In this document: positions 7,446-16,958 of the stretch, in pieces
Layout: the number at the start of each line of letters is the position of its first letter
How positions within the stretch are numbered: the first letter of the stretch is position 1
Assembly (NCBI GenBank): GCA_038326655.1
Contig: JBBQKG010000020.1
Span: forward strand, 1 to 55,961
Direction of reading: 5' to 3'
Origin: JBBQKG01 sp038326655
Lineage (GTDB): Bacteria > Actinomycetota > Thermoleophilia > Solirubrobacterales > JBBDJG01
DNA length: 55,961 bases
The notes under the pieces: model-generated
What the model saw: the letters and a program-made list of their open reading frames with translations, nothing else
Told to the model about the DNA's origin: nothing
Databases searched by the model: none
Program-made: the position numbers and the translations under genes

Positions 7446-10400
7446 GTGGGAGGCAGGGTTGCATCGACGGATGGTCGACGCCCAGCCGCAGGGGTCCCCG
7501 CTCAGCGAACTTTTCACACGCCGAGGTGCGCAGCCCTGCTGGCTGTGCTTTGCCTTGCCCTGGTGGCGGCAAGCCCTGCCGCAGCGCGCTCCACGTCGCT
7601 GGTCTCGGGCGGCTCGGGGTCCGGCACGTACTCCGACATGGGCGGTACCTCGGCTGACGGGAGGCACGCCGTCTTCACGACCGACAAGCCGCTCGACCCC
7701 GCGGACACCGACACCTCGATCGATGTCTACGACAACTTCAACGGCGTCAACGTGCTGGTCTCGACGGGCCCCACTGGCGGGAACGGTGCCTTTCCGGCGA
7801 ACTTCGACTTCGTCAGCCAGGACGGCTCGAAGATCGTGTTCGAGACAAACGAGGCCCTGACGACGGGGGACACCGACAACGCGCGCGATGTCTATCAGCG
7901 GTCTGCCGGCGGCACGACGCTGGTCTCGCGTGGCCCGGCGGGCACCAACGCGGCCGTCGACTCCTTCTACGAAGGGTCCTCCGCGGACGCGAGCAAGATC
8001 TTCTTCGGAACGGTCGAGTCACTCGTGAGCGCCGACACCGACTCGTACTTCGACACATACGAGCGCCTGAACGGAACCTCCGCGGTGCTTATGACGACCA
8101 GCCCGACGGGTGGCAACGGCGCCTTCGCCGCCGAGTTCGCCGGGGCCTCGCAGGACGGATCGCGCGTCTTCTTCGAGACCGCCGAGAAGCTCACCGGCGC
8201 CGACACCGACACGACCGACGACATCTACGAGCGCGTGGGCAACGCGACGACGCTGCTCTCGATCGGATCGGGCGGCGGGAACGGCGGCGTTTCGGTGGAC
8301 TTCGACGGCACCTCGGCCGACGGGACGAAGGTCTTCTTTTCGACCTTCGAGTCGCTGGTCAGCGCGGACACCGACACCGGCCAGGACATCTACCAGTCCT
8401 CGGGCGGCGTCACGACCCTGATGACGAGCGGCACGGCGGCCCAGGCCGACGACTACACCGGCAACACCCCGGACGGCAATCACCTCTACTTCCAGTCGCA
8501 GGCACGCCTCACCACGAGCGACACCGACAGCTTCATCGACGTCTATGACTCGATGGGCGGCACGATCACGCTCGTGTCGACGGGCCACAACGACGCCAAC
8601 GGCTCGGCCAACACCTACTACGCCGGCAACTCGACCAATGCAAGCCATGTCTTCATCCGCACCGACGAGCCGCTGGTGGCCCCCGACACGGACACGGTGC
8701 AGGACGTCTTCGACGTCTCCGGCGGCTCTACGACGTTGGTCTCGACCGGCCCGGCGGGCGGCAACGGCGCGGGGCCCGCGCTCTTCGCGGCCGCCTCGGA
8801 CGACGGCACGCGCGTCTTCTTCGAGACCTACGAGTCGCTTGTCAGCTCCGACACGGACACCAACGTGGACGTATACGAGCGCACCGGCGGCACCACGACC
8901 CTGCTCTCCACCGGCTCGACCGGCGGCAACAGCGCCGTCGATGCCCGCTTCCGCAGCGCCACCGTGGACGGCGGCCGGGTGTTCTTCCGCACGACCGAGC
9001 CGCTCGTCCCCGGCGACACCGACTCGGCGAGCGACGTCTACTCCGCGGACGCCCCGGGACAGGTGGTGATCAAGAAGGACGCGGTGCCCGACGACCCCCA
9101 GGACTTCACGTTCACGATCGGCGGCGGCCTCAGCCTCGGCCTCGCCGCCCCGCCCGGCCAGACCACCTTCCAGCTCGACGATGACGCGGACGCGACGCTG
9201 TCGAACACCCAGACGTTCCCCAACGTCGCCCCGGGCACCGGCTACTCCGTCACCGAGTCCGCCACGACCGGCTGGGACCCGGGCGGCGCGACCTGCGACA
9301 ACGGCAGCACGCCGGCCAACATCCAGGTCGACGCCGGCAAGACCACCACCTGCACCTTCACGAACAACAAGCGCGGCAAGATCGTCGTCGCGGTCGACGC
9401 CCAGCCAGACGATCCGCAGGACTTCGCGTTCACCGCGGGGGGCGGCCTCTCGCCGGCGACGTTCCTGCTGGACGACGACGCGAACCCGACGCTTTCGAAC
9501 ACCCAGACCCTGGCCAACGTCGCACCGGGATCCGGCTACTCCGTCGGGCAGAACCTGCCGAGTGGATGGGACCTGACCAGCGCCACCTGCAGCGACGGCA
9601 GCCCGGTCACGAACATCAACGTGTCCGCAAACGAAACGGTCACGTGCACCTTCGTAAACCGCAAACGGGCTCAGGTGGTCGCCTTGCTTGATAGCCAGCC
9701 CGACGACCCGCAGGACGTCTCGTTCACGGCGGGCGGCGGGCTTTCCCCCTCGGGCTTCTCGCTCGACGACGACTCCGACCCGGCGCTGCCCAACAGCCAG
9801 ACGTTCAACGACGTCGTCCCCGGCAGCGGCTACACGCTCAGCCAGACCGTCCCCACCGGTTGGGACCAGACGGGCGCCACGTGCGACAACGGCAGCCCCG
9901 TGACGAACATCACCGCCGCGGCAGGCGCGACGGTCACCTGCACCTTCACCAACCGCAAGCGCGGGAAGGTCGTCGTGGTCGAGGACTCGCAGCCCGACGA
10001 CGCGCAGGACTTCACCTACACGGCCGGCGGCGGCCTTTCCCCCACCAGCTTCTCCCTCGACGACGACGCGAACGCAACGCTGTCGAACACGCAGACGTTC
10101 AACAACGTCGTGCCCGGCTCCGGCTACACGGTCGCCCAGGGCGCCTCACCCTCCGGCTGGGATCTCGCGAGCCCGACGTGCGACAACGGCAGCGCGATCT
10201 CGAACATCAACGTGGCAGCCGGCCAGACGGTCACCTGCTCGTTCGTGAACAAGAAGCGCGGGAGCCTCACCGTGATCCTCGACACCGTGCCGAACGACGG
10301 CCAGGACTTCTCCTTCGCGGCGGGCGGCGGCCTGTCCCCCACGAGCTTCATCCTCGACGACGACAACAACCCCACGCGCTCGAACACGCAGGCGTTCACA

Positions 10401-13400
10401 AACGTCGTCGCCCAGGGCGGCTACTCGATCGCGATGACGGCGGTGACGGGCTTCGACCTCACCACCGCCACGTGCAGCAACGGCAGCCCCGTTTCGAACA
10501 TCACGATCGCCGGCGGCCAGAGCGTCACCTGCACCTTCACCGTGAACAAGCGTGCGCGGGTCACGGTCGTGAAGGACGCCCAGCCCGACGACGCGCAGGA
10601 CTTCGCCTTCGCCGCGACGGGCCTCACTCCGAGCACCTTCTCGCTCGACGACGACGCCAACGGGACACTCTCCAACAGCCAGGTCTTCAACAACGTCGCG
10701 GTCGGCAGCGGCTATGCGGTCTCCGAGACCGTCCCGAGCGGCTGGGACCAGTCCAGCGCGACCTGCAGCGACGGCAGCCCCGTCACGAACATCGACGTGA
10801 GCGCCGGCGAGCAGGTCACCTGCACGTTCGTGAACAAGAAACGCGGGAGCCTCACGATCGTCGACGACTCGCAGCCCGACGATCCGCAGGACTTCTCCTA
10901 CACGGCCGGCGGCGGGCTCTCGCCGACCAGCTTCTCGCTCGACGACGACACCGACACGGCGCTCTCGAACACGCGCACGTTCTCGAACCTGGCAGCCGCG
11001 TCCGGCTACACGGTCGCGCAGACGGCCGTCGCCGGCTGGACCTCGACCTCCAGCTGCACCAACGGCAGCACGCTCGCGAACATCACCGTGAACCCCGGTG
11101 AGAGCGTCACCTGCACCGTCACCAACAAGCGCAACGGCACGATCGTCGCGATCAAGGACGCCCAGCCGAACGATCCCCAGGACTTCTCCTTCACCGCGGG
11201 CGGCGGCCTCTCGCCGGCAAGCTTCTCGCTCGACGACGACAGCGACCCGGCCCTGTCGAACACCCGCACGTTCTCGAACATCGTGCCCCAGTCCGGTTAC
11301 TCGCTGGCCGAGACGATCCCCGGCGGCTGGGACCAGACCTCGGCGATCTGCAGCGATGGCAGCCCCGTCAGCAACATCAACGTCGCTCCGAACGAATCAA
11401 TCACCTGTACCTTCACGAACCGCAAGCGCGGCACCATTGTGCTGATCGAGGACTCCCTGCCGAACGACCCGCAGGACTTCGCGTTCCTCGCGGGCGGCGG
11501 CCTCTCGCCCTCCACCTTCTCGCTCGACGACGACTCCGACCCGACCCTGTCGAACACGCGCACCTTCACCAACGTCGTGGCGGGGACATACGGGATCTCC
11601 GAGGCCGTGCCCGGCGGCTGGGATCAGACGGGCGCCACGTGTGACAACGGCAGCGCCCTCTCTGGGATCGACGTGAGCGCGGGCGAGACCGTCACCTGCA
11701 CGGTCACGAACCGCAAGCGCGGGAACGTGATCGTCGTGAAGGACGCCGTGCCCAACGACCCGCAGGACTTCTCCTTCGCGGCGGGCGGCGGGCTTTCGCC
11801 GTCGAGCTTCCAGCTGGACGACGACTCCGACCCGGCACTGTCGAACACGCGCACGTTCAGCAACGTGATCCCCGGCTCGGGCTACTCCGTCGGGGAGACG
11901 GTGCCGAGCGGCTGGGACCAGACGGGCGCCAGCTGCGATGACGGCAGCCCCGTGTCCAACGTCGGGGTCGCGCCGGGCGAGACCGTCGCCTGCACCTTCA
12001 CCAACACCAAGCACGCGCGGCTCACGATCACCAAGGACGCGCAGCCCGACGACCCGCAGGACTTCTCGTTCACCGCGGGCGGCGGGCTTTCACCCTCCGG
12101 CTTCTCGCTCGACGACGACTCGGACCCGGCGCTCGTGAACAGCCAGGCGTTCGACGACATCGCGCCCGGAACCTACTCCGTGAGCGAGTCGGGGGTCGCG
12201 GGTTGGGACCTCACGAGCGCCACCTGCGACGACGGCAGCCCGGTCTCGGCGATCGCCCTCGCCCCGGGCGAGAGCGTCAACTGCACCTTCACAAACCGCA
12301 AGCGCGGCAATCTCGTCGTGGTCGAGAGCAGCACGCCGAACGACCCGCAGGACTTCTCCTACACGGCGGGCGGCGGGCTCTCGCCGTCGAGCTTCTCGCT
12401 CGACGACGACAGCGACCCCGCGCTCTCCAACACGCGCAGCTTCTCGAGCGTCACCCCGGGCACCTACTCGCTCTCGCAGGACGTCCCGAGCGGCTGGCTG
12501 CCGGCGTCCGCGACCTGTGACGACGGCAGCCCCGTCTCGAGCGTGGCGATCGCGGCCGGTGAGACCGTCACCTGCACCTTCAGCAACACCAAGCGGGGCA
12601 AGATCGTGGTGAGCGAAGGCTCGCAGCCGAACGACCCGCAGGACTTCGCGTTCACGGCGGGCGGCGGCCTCAGCCCCGCGGGCTTCTCGCTCGACGACGA
12701 CTCCGACGGGACTCTGTCGAGCACCCGGACCTTCAGCGACCTCACGCCCGCCTCGGGCTACTCCCTCGACGAGACCGTGCCCGGCGGCTGGGACCTGACG
12801 GATGCGACCTGCGACGACGGCAGCCCCATCTCGAACATCGACGTGAGCCCGGGAGAGACCGTCAACTGCAGCTTCGCCAACCGCAAGCGCGGCAAGGTGA
12901 TCGCGGTCAAGGATGCGCTGCCGAACGACCCGCAGGACTTCTCCTTCGACGCGGGCGGCGGGCTCTCGCCGTCGAGCTTCTCGCTGGACGACGACAGCGA
13001 CCCGGCGCTCTCCAACACCCACACCTTCACCGACGTGGTGCCGGGATCGGGCTACTCGCTCGGAGAGACCGAGCCGAGCGGCTGGGACCAGACCGGCGCC
13101 ACCTGCAGCGACGGCAGCCTGCCGTCGAACATCGATGTCGGTGCGGGAGAAACCGTCACCTGCACGTTCACGAACACCAAGCGGGCCCAGCTCACCGTGA
13201 CCAAGGACGCCCAGCCAGACGACCCGCAGGACTTCCTGTTCACGACGGGCGGCGGCCTGTCTCCATCGACGTTCTCACTCGACGACGACTCCGACCCGAC
13301 GCTGCCCAACACCCAGACCTTCAGCGACATCACGCCCGGGACGTACTCCGTCAACGAGGGGCCCGCTAGCGGCTGGGACCTCTCAGCCGCCACGTGCAGC

Positions 13401-14972
13401 GACAGCAGTCCCGCCTTCGCGATCGACGTGAACCCGGGGGAGCACGTCACCTGCACCTTTACGAACTTCAAGCGCGGCAACCTCGTGATCGTCGACGACA
13501 GCGTGCCGGACAACGCCCAGGACTTCTCCTACACGGCCGGCGGCGGCCTCTCGCCCTCGAGCTTCTCGCTCGACGACGACTCCGACCCGGCGTTGTCGAA
13601 CACGCGCACGTTCGCCGGCATTCCCGTCGGGAGCTACTCGATCTCGCAGAACTCGCCGAGCGGCTGGGGGCTCGACAATGCCACGTGTGACAACGGCAGC
13701 TCCGCCTCGAACATCGACGTGGGTCCCGGAGAGACCGTCACCTGCACCTTCACCAACAAGCAGAGCGGCAAGATCATCGCCGTGAAGAACGCCCAGCCGA
13801 ACGATCCTCAGGACTTCTCGTTCAGCGCGGGCGGCGGCCTGTCGCCCTCGAGCTTCTCGCTCGACGACGACTCCGACCCGGCGCTCTCCAACGCGAAGAC
13901 CTTCGCCGACCTCACCCCCACCTCCGGCTACTCGCTGTCGGAGACGGTGCCGAGCGGGTGGGACCAGACCGGCGCGAGCTGCGACGACGGCAGCCCCGTC
14001 TCCGCCATCGACGTGAGCCCGGGCGAGATCATCACCTGCACCTTCACGAACCGGAAGCGCGGCAAGATCGTGATCGTCAAGGACGCGCAGCCCAACGACG
14101 CTCAGGACTTCGCCTTCACGGCGGACGGCGGCCTATCGCCCTCGAGCTTCTCGCTCGACGACGACTCCGACCCGGCGCTCTCCAACACCGAGACCTTCGC
14201 CAACGTGGTGCCGGGATCGGGCTACTCGTTTGCCGAGACCCTCCCGACCGGATGGTCACAGGCGTCGGCCTCCTGCGGTGACGGGAGCCCCGTGACGAAC
14301 GTCGACGTGAGCGCCGGCGAGACGATCACCTGCACGTTTGCGAACGTCCACGGCTACCCGCGGCCGAAGGGCGCTTCGCCGTTCCGCGCGTCGCTCGTGC
14401 CCGCCTACCGCAGCTGTACGGCGCCGAGCTCCTCACACGGAGCGCCGCTGAGCTACCCATCGTGCAAGCCGCCTTTGCAGACCTCCAGCCGGCTCACGAC
14501 CGGCACGCCCGACGCCAACGGGAGCAACGCGAACATGGTCGCGGGGCTGCGCATGGACGTGGTCGTCGGCAATCCCGGCACGCCCGAGAACGAGGCCGAC
14601 ATCCGCTTCGCGTTCAATATGAGCGACGTGCGCAACGCGAGCGACTTGAACGACTACACCGGGGAACTCGCGGCGATCATGAACGTCCGCCTCACCGACC
14701 GCCGGAACGGGCCCACGGGCAACGAGATCGGCACAGTCTCCGACTTCCCATTCCAGTACACCGTGCCGTGCACCCCGACCAGCACTTCGACGACCGGCGC
14801 CACCTGCACCCTGGCCACCACCGCGAACGCCGTGATGCCCGGGGCGATCGTCGAGACGCAGCGATCGATCTGGGAGCTCGGCGACATGCAGGTGTTCGAC
14901 GGTGGTCCGGACGGGGTCGCATCGACGTCTCCGAACACCCTGTTCGCGCGCCAGGGCGTCTTCGTGCCGTAG
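7446..14972 (+). CDS. Giant secreted repeat protein: propeller-type repeats, 18 tandem ~97-aa repeats, C-terminal QGVFVP domain
   Basis: A 2508-aa protein starting at GTG with a signal peptide ending near SPAAARS (~residue 47). Residues ~50-535 hold nine ~56-aa units built around a DTD..DVY core (VFFETAEKLTGADTDTTDDI), probably a TolB/PD40-like beta-propeller. Residues ~540-2300 hold 18 tandem units of ~97 aa, each with QPNDPQDFSFTAGGGLSPSS, LDDDSDPALSN, GSGYS, a Gly-Trp-Asp motif, two conserved cysteines (ATCDDGSP and TCTFTN) and a basic KRGK linker. They resemble prealbumin-like/SpaA stalk domains. The last ~206 residues are the QGVFVP domain. Overall it looks like an adhesin-like stalk with a propeller head; that role is inference. 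Confidence 0.88.
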   Translation: MGGRVASTDGRRPAAGVPAQRTFHTPRCAALLAVLCLALVAASPAAARSTSLVSGGSGSGTYSDMGGTSADGRHAVFTTDKPLDPADTDTSIDVYDNFNGVNVLVSTGPTGGNGAFPANFDFVSQDGSKIVFETNEALTTGDTDNARDVYQRSAGGTTLVSRGPAGTNAAVDSFYEGSSADASKIFFGTVESLVSADTDSYFDTYERLNGTSAVLMTTSPTGGNGAFAAEFAGASQDGSRVFFETAEKLTGADTDTTDDIYERVGNATTLLSIGSGGGNGGVSVDFDGTSADGTKVFFSTFESLVSADTDTGQDIYQSSGGVTTLMTSGTAAQADDYTGNTPDGNHLYFQSQARLTTSDTDSFIDVYDSMGGTITLVSTGHNDANGSANTYYAGNSTNASHVFIRTDEPLVAPDTDTVQDVFDVSGGSTTLVSTGPAGGNGAGPALFAAASDDGTRVFFETYESLVSSDTDTNVDVYERTGGTTTLLSTGSTGGNSAVDARFRSATVDGGRVFFRTTEPLVPGDTDSASDVYSADAPGQVVIKKDAVPDDPQDFTFTIGGGLSLGLAAPPGQTTFQLDDDADATLSNTQTFPNVAPGTGYSVTESATTGWDPGGATCDNGSTPANIQVDAGKTTTCTFTNNKRGKIVVAVDAQPDDPQDFAFTAGGGLSPATFLLDDDANPTLSNTQTLANVAPGSGYSVGQNLPSGWDLTSATCSDGSPVTNINVSANETVTCTFVNRKRAQVVALLDSQPDDPQDVSFTAGGGLSPSGFSLDDDSDPALPNSQTFNDVVPGSGYTLSQTVPTGWDQTGATCDNGSPVTNITAAAGATVTCTFTNRKRGKVVVVEDSQPDDAQDFTYTAGGGLSPTSFSLDDDANATLSNTQTFNNVVPGSGYTVAQGASPSGWDLASPTCDNGSAISNINVAAGQTVTCSFVNKKRGSLTVILDTVPNDGQDFSFAAGGGLSPTSFILDDDNNPTRSNTQAFTNVVAQGGYSIAMTAVTGFDLTTATCSNGSPVSNITIAGGQSVTCTFTVNKRARVTVVKDAQPDDAQDFAFAATGLTPSTFSLDDDANGTLSNSQVFNNVAVGSGYAVSETVPSGWDQSSATCSDGSPVTNIDVSAGEQVTCTFVNKKRGSLTIVDDSQPDDPQDFSYTAGGGLSPTSFSLDDDTDTALSNTRTFSNLAAASGYTVAQTAVAGWTSTSSCTNGSTLANITVNPGESVTCTVTNKRNGTIVAIKDAQPNDPQDFSFTAGGGLSPASFSLDDDSDPALSNTRTFSNIVPQSGYSLAETIPGGWDQTSAICSDGSPVSNINVAPNESITCTFTNRKRGTIVLIEDSLPNDPQDFAFLAGGGLSPSTFSLDDDSDPTLSNTRTFTNVVAGTYGISEAVPGGWDQTGATCDNGSALSGIDVSAGETVTCTVTNRKRGNVIVVKDAVPNDPQDFSFAAGGGLSPSSFQLDDDSDPALSNTRTFSNVIPGSGYSVGETVPSGWDQTGASCDDGSPVSNVGVAPGETVACTFTNTKHARLTITKDAQPDDPQDFSFTAGGGLSPSGFSLDDDSDPALVNSQAFDDIAPGTYSVSESGVAGWDLTSATCDDGSPVSAIALAPGESVNCTFTNRKRGNLVVVESSTPNDPQDFSYTAGGGLSPSSFSLDDDSDPALSNTRSFSSVTPGTYSLSQDVPSGWLPASATCDDGSPVSSVAIAAGETVTCTFSNTKRGKIVVSEGSQPNDPQDFAFTAGGGLSPAGFSLDDDSDGTLSSTRTFSDLTPASGYSLDETVPGGWDLTDATCDDGSPISNIDVSPGETVNCSFANRKRGKVIAVKDALPNDPQDFSFDAGGGLSPSSFSLDDDSDPALSNTHTFTDVVPGSGYSLGETEPSGWDQTGATCSDGSLPSNIDVGAGETVTCTFTNTKRAQLTVTKDAQPDDPQDFLFTTGGGLSPSTFSLDDDSDPTLPNTQTFSDITPGTYSVNEGPASGWDLSAATCSDSSPAFAIDVNPGEHVTCTFTNFKRGNLVIVDDSVPDNAQDFSYTAGGGLSPSSFSLDDDSDPALSNTRTFAGIPVGSYSISQNSPSGWGLDNATCDNGSSASNIDVGPGETVTCTFTNKQSGKIIAVKNAQPNDPQDFSFSAGGGLSPSSFSLDDDSDPALSNAKTFADLTPTSGYSLSETVPSGWDQTGASCDDGSPVSAIDVSPGEIITCTFTNRKRGKIVIVKDAQPNDAQDFAFTADGGLSPSSFSLDDDSDPALSNTETFANVVPGSGYSFAETLPTGWSQASASCGDGSPVTNVDVSAGETITCTFANVHGYPRPKGASPFRASLVPAYRSCTAPSSSHGAPLSYPSCKPPLQTSSRLTTGTPDANGSNANMVAGLRMDVVVGNPGTPENEADIRFAFNMSDVRNASDLNDYTGELAAIMNVRLTDRRNGPTGNEIGTVSDFPFQYTVPCTPTSTSTTGATCTLATTANAVMPGAIVETQRSIWELGDMQVFDGGPDGVASTSPNTLFARQGVFVP
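9060..14345 (+). repeat. 18 imperfect tandem ~290-bp repeats
   Basis: The stalk-encoding DNA is an uninterrupted array of 18 direct repeats of about 290 bp, one per protein module. Strongly conserved blocks encode PQDFSF, GGGLSPSS and LDDDSDPAL. The first unit carries a small insertion (GLAAPPGQTT), and unit 6 lacks two glycines. The array is a likely substrate for recombinational expansion or contraction and a hazard for short-read assembly. Confidence 0.9.
14352..14969 (+). other. Copy 2 of the QGVFVP C-terminal domain
   Basis: This begins GYPRPKGASPFRASLVPAYR right after the last stalk repeat and ends FARQGVFVP at the stop. It shares HGAPL, DANG, NPGTPENEADI, SDVR, DYTGEL, RLTDRRNG, GNEIGT, RSIWELG and DGGPDG with the other two copies, plus four cysteines in matching places. 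Confidence 0.87.
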
Positions 14973-14979
14973 CCGCCGC

Positions 14980-16278
14980 TTGGCCGCCTCACCACCCCTG
15001 ATCGACATTGCCGAGGTTCTCGAGACCGGCAGCGGCCTGCTGGCCGGTGCCGAGGTGAACGCGCCCTCCGCCGGAACCCGCCTCGAGACCTACGCGCTGG
15101 ACCTGCGGGGGTGGGCCGTCGCCGCCGCAGGCAACCTGACCGCCGTCGAGGTCGTGGTGGACGGTGAGGTGATCCAGACCGTGCCGCTCGACGTCGAGCG
15201 GCCGCATGCCGCGGCCGCGTTCGGCTCGCCCGCCGGCGGGCGCATCGGGTTCCACGGCGTGCTGAACGGGCTGCTCCTGCCGGCGGAGTTCGAGCTGGAG
15301 CTACGGGCGGTTGCTGGATCGGGCGCACAGGTCCCGATCGCGCTCGTGCGCGGGCGGCGCACCACGCTTCCCGCCGCGAACGGCGCATCGCTTCAGCCGC
15401 TGATCGTGACGACGCTCGGGCGGACCGGGTCGATGCTGCTGCTGCGGCTGCTGGAGGGTCACCCCGAGATCCTGGTGTTGCGGCCTCACCGCTACGAGCA
15501 GCGCGTTGCCGGCTACTGGGTCGAGGTGCTGCTGGCACTCAGCGATCCCTCCGGCTACATGCGGCAGCTCGCGCCGGCCGGGAGCCTCGACGAGCCCAGA
15601 TGGTGGCTGGGCGACGAAGGACCAACCGCCCATGCGAATCCCGCGGACCCGCTGCACCGCTGGCTGGGCCGGGATGCTGTCTTCGCTCTCGCCCAGACCT
15701 GTCGCTCGCGCATCGACGCGCTGTACGCGCAGGCGGCCGCGCAGGCCGGCGGGAACCTCCGCTACTTCGCCGAGAAGCACACGCTGCGCTCGGCCGCGCT
15801 CACCGCTGAGCTCTATCCCGAGGCGCGCGAGGTCTTCCTCGTGCGGGACTTCCGGGACATGGTCGCGTCGATCCTCGCCTTCAACCGCAAGCGCGGCGTG
15901 AAGGGCTTCGGCGAGGGCGGCGCAGCCGGCGAGGTGGACTACGTCGATCGCCTCGCGGGGTGGGCAAACGCGCTCGTGCGGAGCTTCGAGCGACGCTCGG
16001 CCCGCGCGCACCTGGTGCGCTACGAGGACCTGGTGCTGGAGCCGGTCGCGACGGTGACCTCGCTGCTGTCCTACCTCGACGTCGACGCGAGTAGCGCCGC
16101 CGTGGACCACATGCGGGCCGCGCTCACGGCTGAGCTGCCGGAGCTCGCGCAGCACACGACGGCACCCGATCCCGCCGCTTCCGTGGGCCGGTGGCGCGCG
16201 GACCTCGGCGCGGGCCTCACGCGCGCCTGCGAGCGGTCGTTCGGCGAGGCGCTCGCGGCCTTCGGGTACGAGCGCTAG
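14980..16278 (+). CDS. Sulfotransferase-family protein
   Basis: A 432-aa protein from a TTG start 7 nt after the previous stop; the frame is open back to 14902, but that start lies inside the preceding gene. Residues ~20-125 form a beta-rich N-terminal domain (YALDLRGWAV). The sulfotransferase core follows: the 5'-phosphosulfate loop is TTLGRTGSMLLLRLL (~144-158) and the 3'-phosphate loop VFLVRDFRDMVASILAFN. It would transfer sulfate from PAPS to a glycan or other hydroxyl acceptor; the acceptor is unknown. Directly behind the giant repeat protein, it could modify a surface glycan. No signal peptide is seen, so it is probably cytoplasmic. The exact start is uncertain. Confidence 0.78.
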   Translation: MAASPPLIDIAEVLETGSGLLAGAEVNAPSAGTRLETYALDLRGWAVAAAGNLTAVEVVVDGEVIQTVPLDVERPHAAAAFGSPAGGRIGFHGVLNGLLLPAEFELELRAVAGSGAQVPIALVRGRRTTLPAANGASLQPLIVTTLGRTGSMLLLRLLEGHPEILVLRPHRYEQRVAGYWVEVLLALSDPSGYMRQLAPAGSLDEPRWWLGDEGPTAHANPADPLHRWLGRDAVFALAQTCRSRIDALYAQAAAQAGGNLRYFAEKHTLRSAALTAELYPEAREVFLVRDFRDMVASILAFNRKRGVKGFGEGGAAGEVDYVDRLAGWANALVRSFERRSARAHLVRYEDLVLEPVATVTSLLSYLDVDASSAAVDHMRAALTAELPELAQHTTAPDPAASVGRWRADLGAGLTRACERSFGEALAAFGYER

Positions 16279-16790
16279 CCGCCGCCGCCCTGGTCGGGCG
16301 GAGCGGGATAGGCGTCGGCGGGCAGGCACTGCTCCGGTCGGTGGCGCCCCGTGCAATTCTTGCGATTGTCCTCCTGGAGGAAGTTGCGGATCCGGTACTC
16401 GCCGAAGATCACGGGGTTGCTGACCTTGCCGTCCTTCACCGTGACGACCCAGTCCTCGCTCCAGATGTAGCCGCCGGGCTTCCCACGGTAGTTGGAGTAG
16501 AAGGCCTCGATGTGGCACCGGACCTGGTTGTCGGCGACGTCCTTCGCCCCGACGTCTCCGGGCTGCAGGCAGACCACCTTGTAGTTCTTGGGCCCGGGGA
16601 GGTTCTTGTCCGGCGTCGCCTGCACGACCCTGTCGGCCGCCTTCTCGACCAGCGCCGCGGCCTGGTCACGGACGTTCGGATCGGCGGCGGGCGAGTCGCT
16701 GCCCCCTCCGCCACCGGTACCTCCGCCACAGCCTGTGACGGCGAGTACCGCGAGCGCGAAGCCAAGCAGGGTTGTTGTCAAGCGGATCAT
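16275..16790 (-). CDS. Putative lipoprotein
   Basis: A 171-aa protein with a lipoprotein signal (LLGFALAVLAVTGCGGG; Cys21), a Gly/Ser-rich spacer and a globular part (~45-160) with four cysteines (VVCLQPG, VRCHIEA, KNCTG, EQCLPAD) that may form two disulfides. No family is recognised. Its stop shares the tetranucleotide CTAG (16275-16278) with the stop of the convergent sulfotransferase gene. Confidence 0.75.
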   Translation of the reverse strand: MIRLTTTLLGFALAVLAVTGCGGGTGGGGGSDSPAADPNVRDQAAALVEKAADRVVQATPDKNLPGPKNYKVVCLQPGDVGAKDVADNQVRCHIEAFYSNYRGKPGGYIWSEDWVVTVKDGKVSNPVIFGEYRIRNFLQEDNRKNCTGRHRPEQCLPADAYPAPPDQGGGG

Positions 16791-16958
16791 GCCGGCGCCT
16801 CTCCTGGATCAGCGTCGCGGAACCCTAGCCGAAATATGACGAAACGAAGCTGCATCGCGACCGACGATGACGGGTAGTATCCATGGGCCTGCGAGAAGCA
16901 GGCATCAAGTCTGTGGAGCTCGGCCGGACGGCCGGGGGACTGCATTGGAGGCAGCAAA
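16791..16958. promoter_or_regulatory. Divergent intergenic region with candidate -10
   Basis: This 168-nt gap lies between the lipoprotein and the ECF sigma gene. TAGTAT at 16875-16880 is a fair -10 candidate for the sigma gene, and GGAACC at 16819-16824 resembles an ECF -35 element. No matching ECF -10 was found at the right distance. A GGAGG ribosome site sits at 16947-16951. Confidence 0.35.

Noticed and set aside
9060..14345. Regular repeats considered as a CRISPR array.
   Set aside because: Units are ~290 bp, continuous, in frame and encode protein modules; there are no spacers.
14902..14979. Earlier GTG start for the sulfotransferase.
   Set aside because: It lies inside the conserved end of the preceding gene and adds a non-protein-like Arg/Ser-rich stretch.
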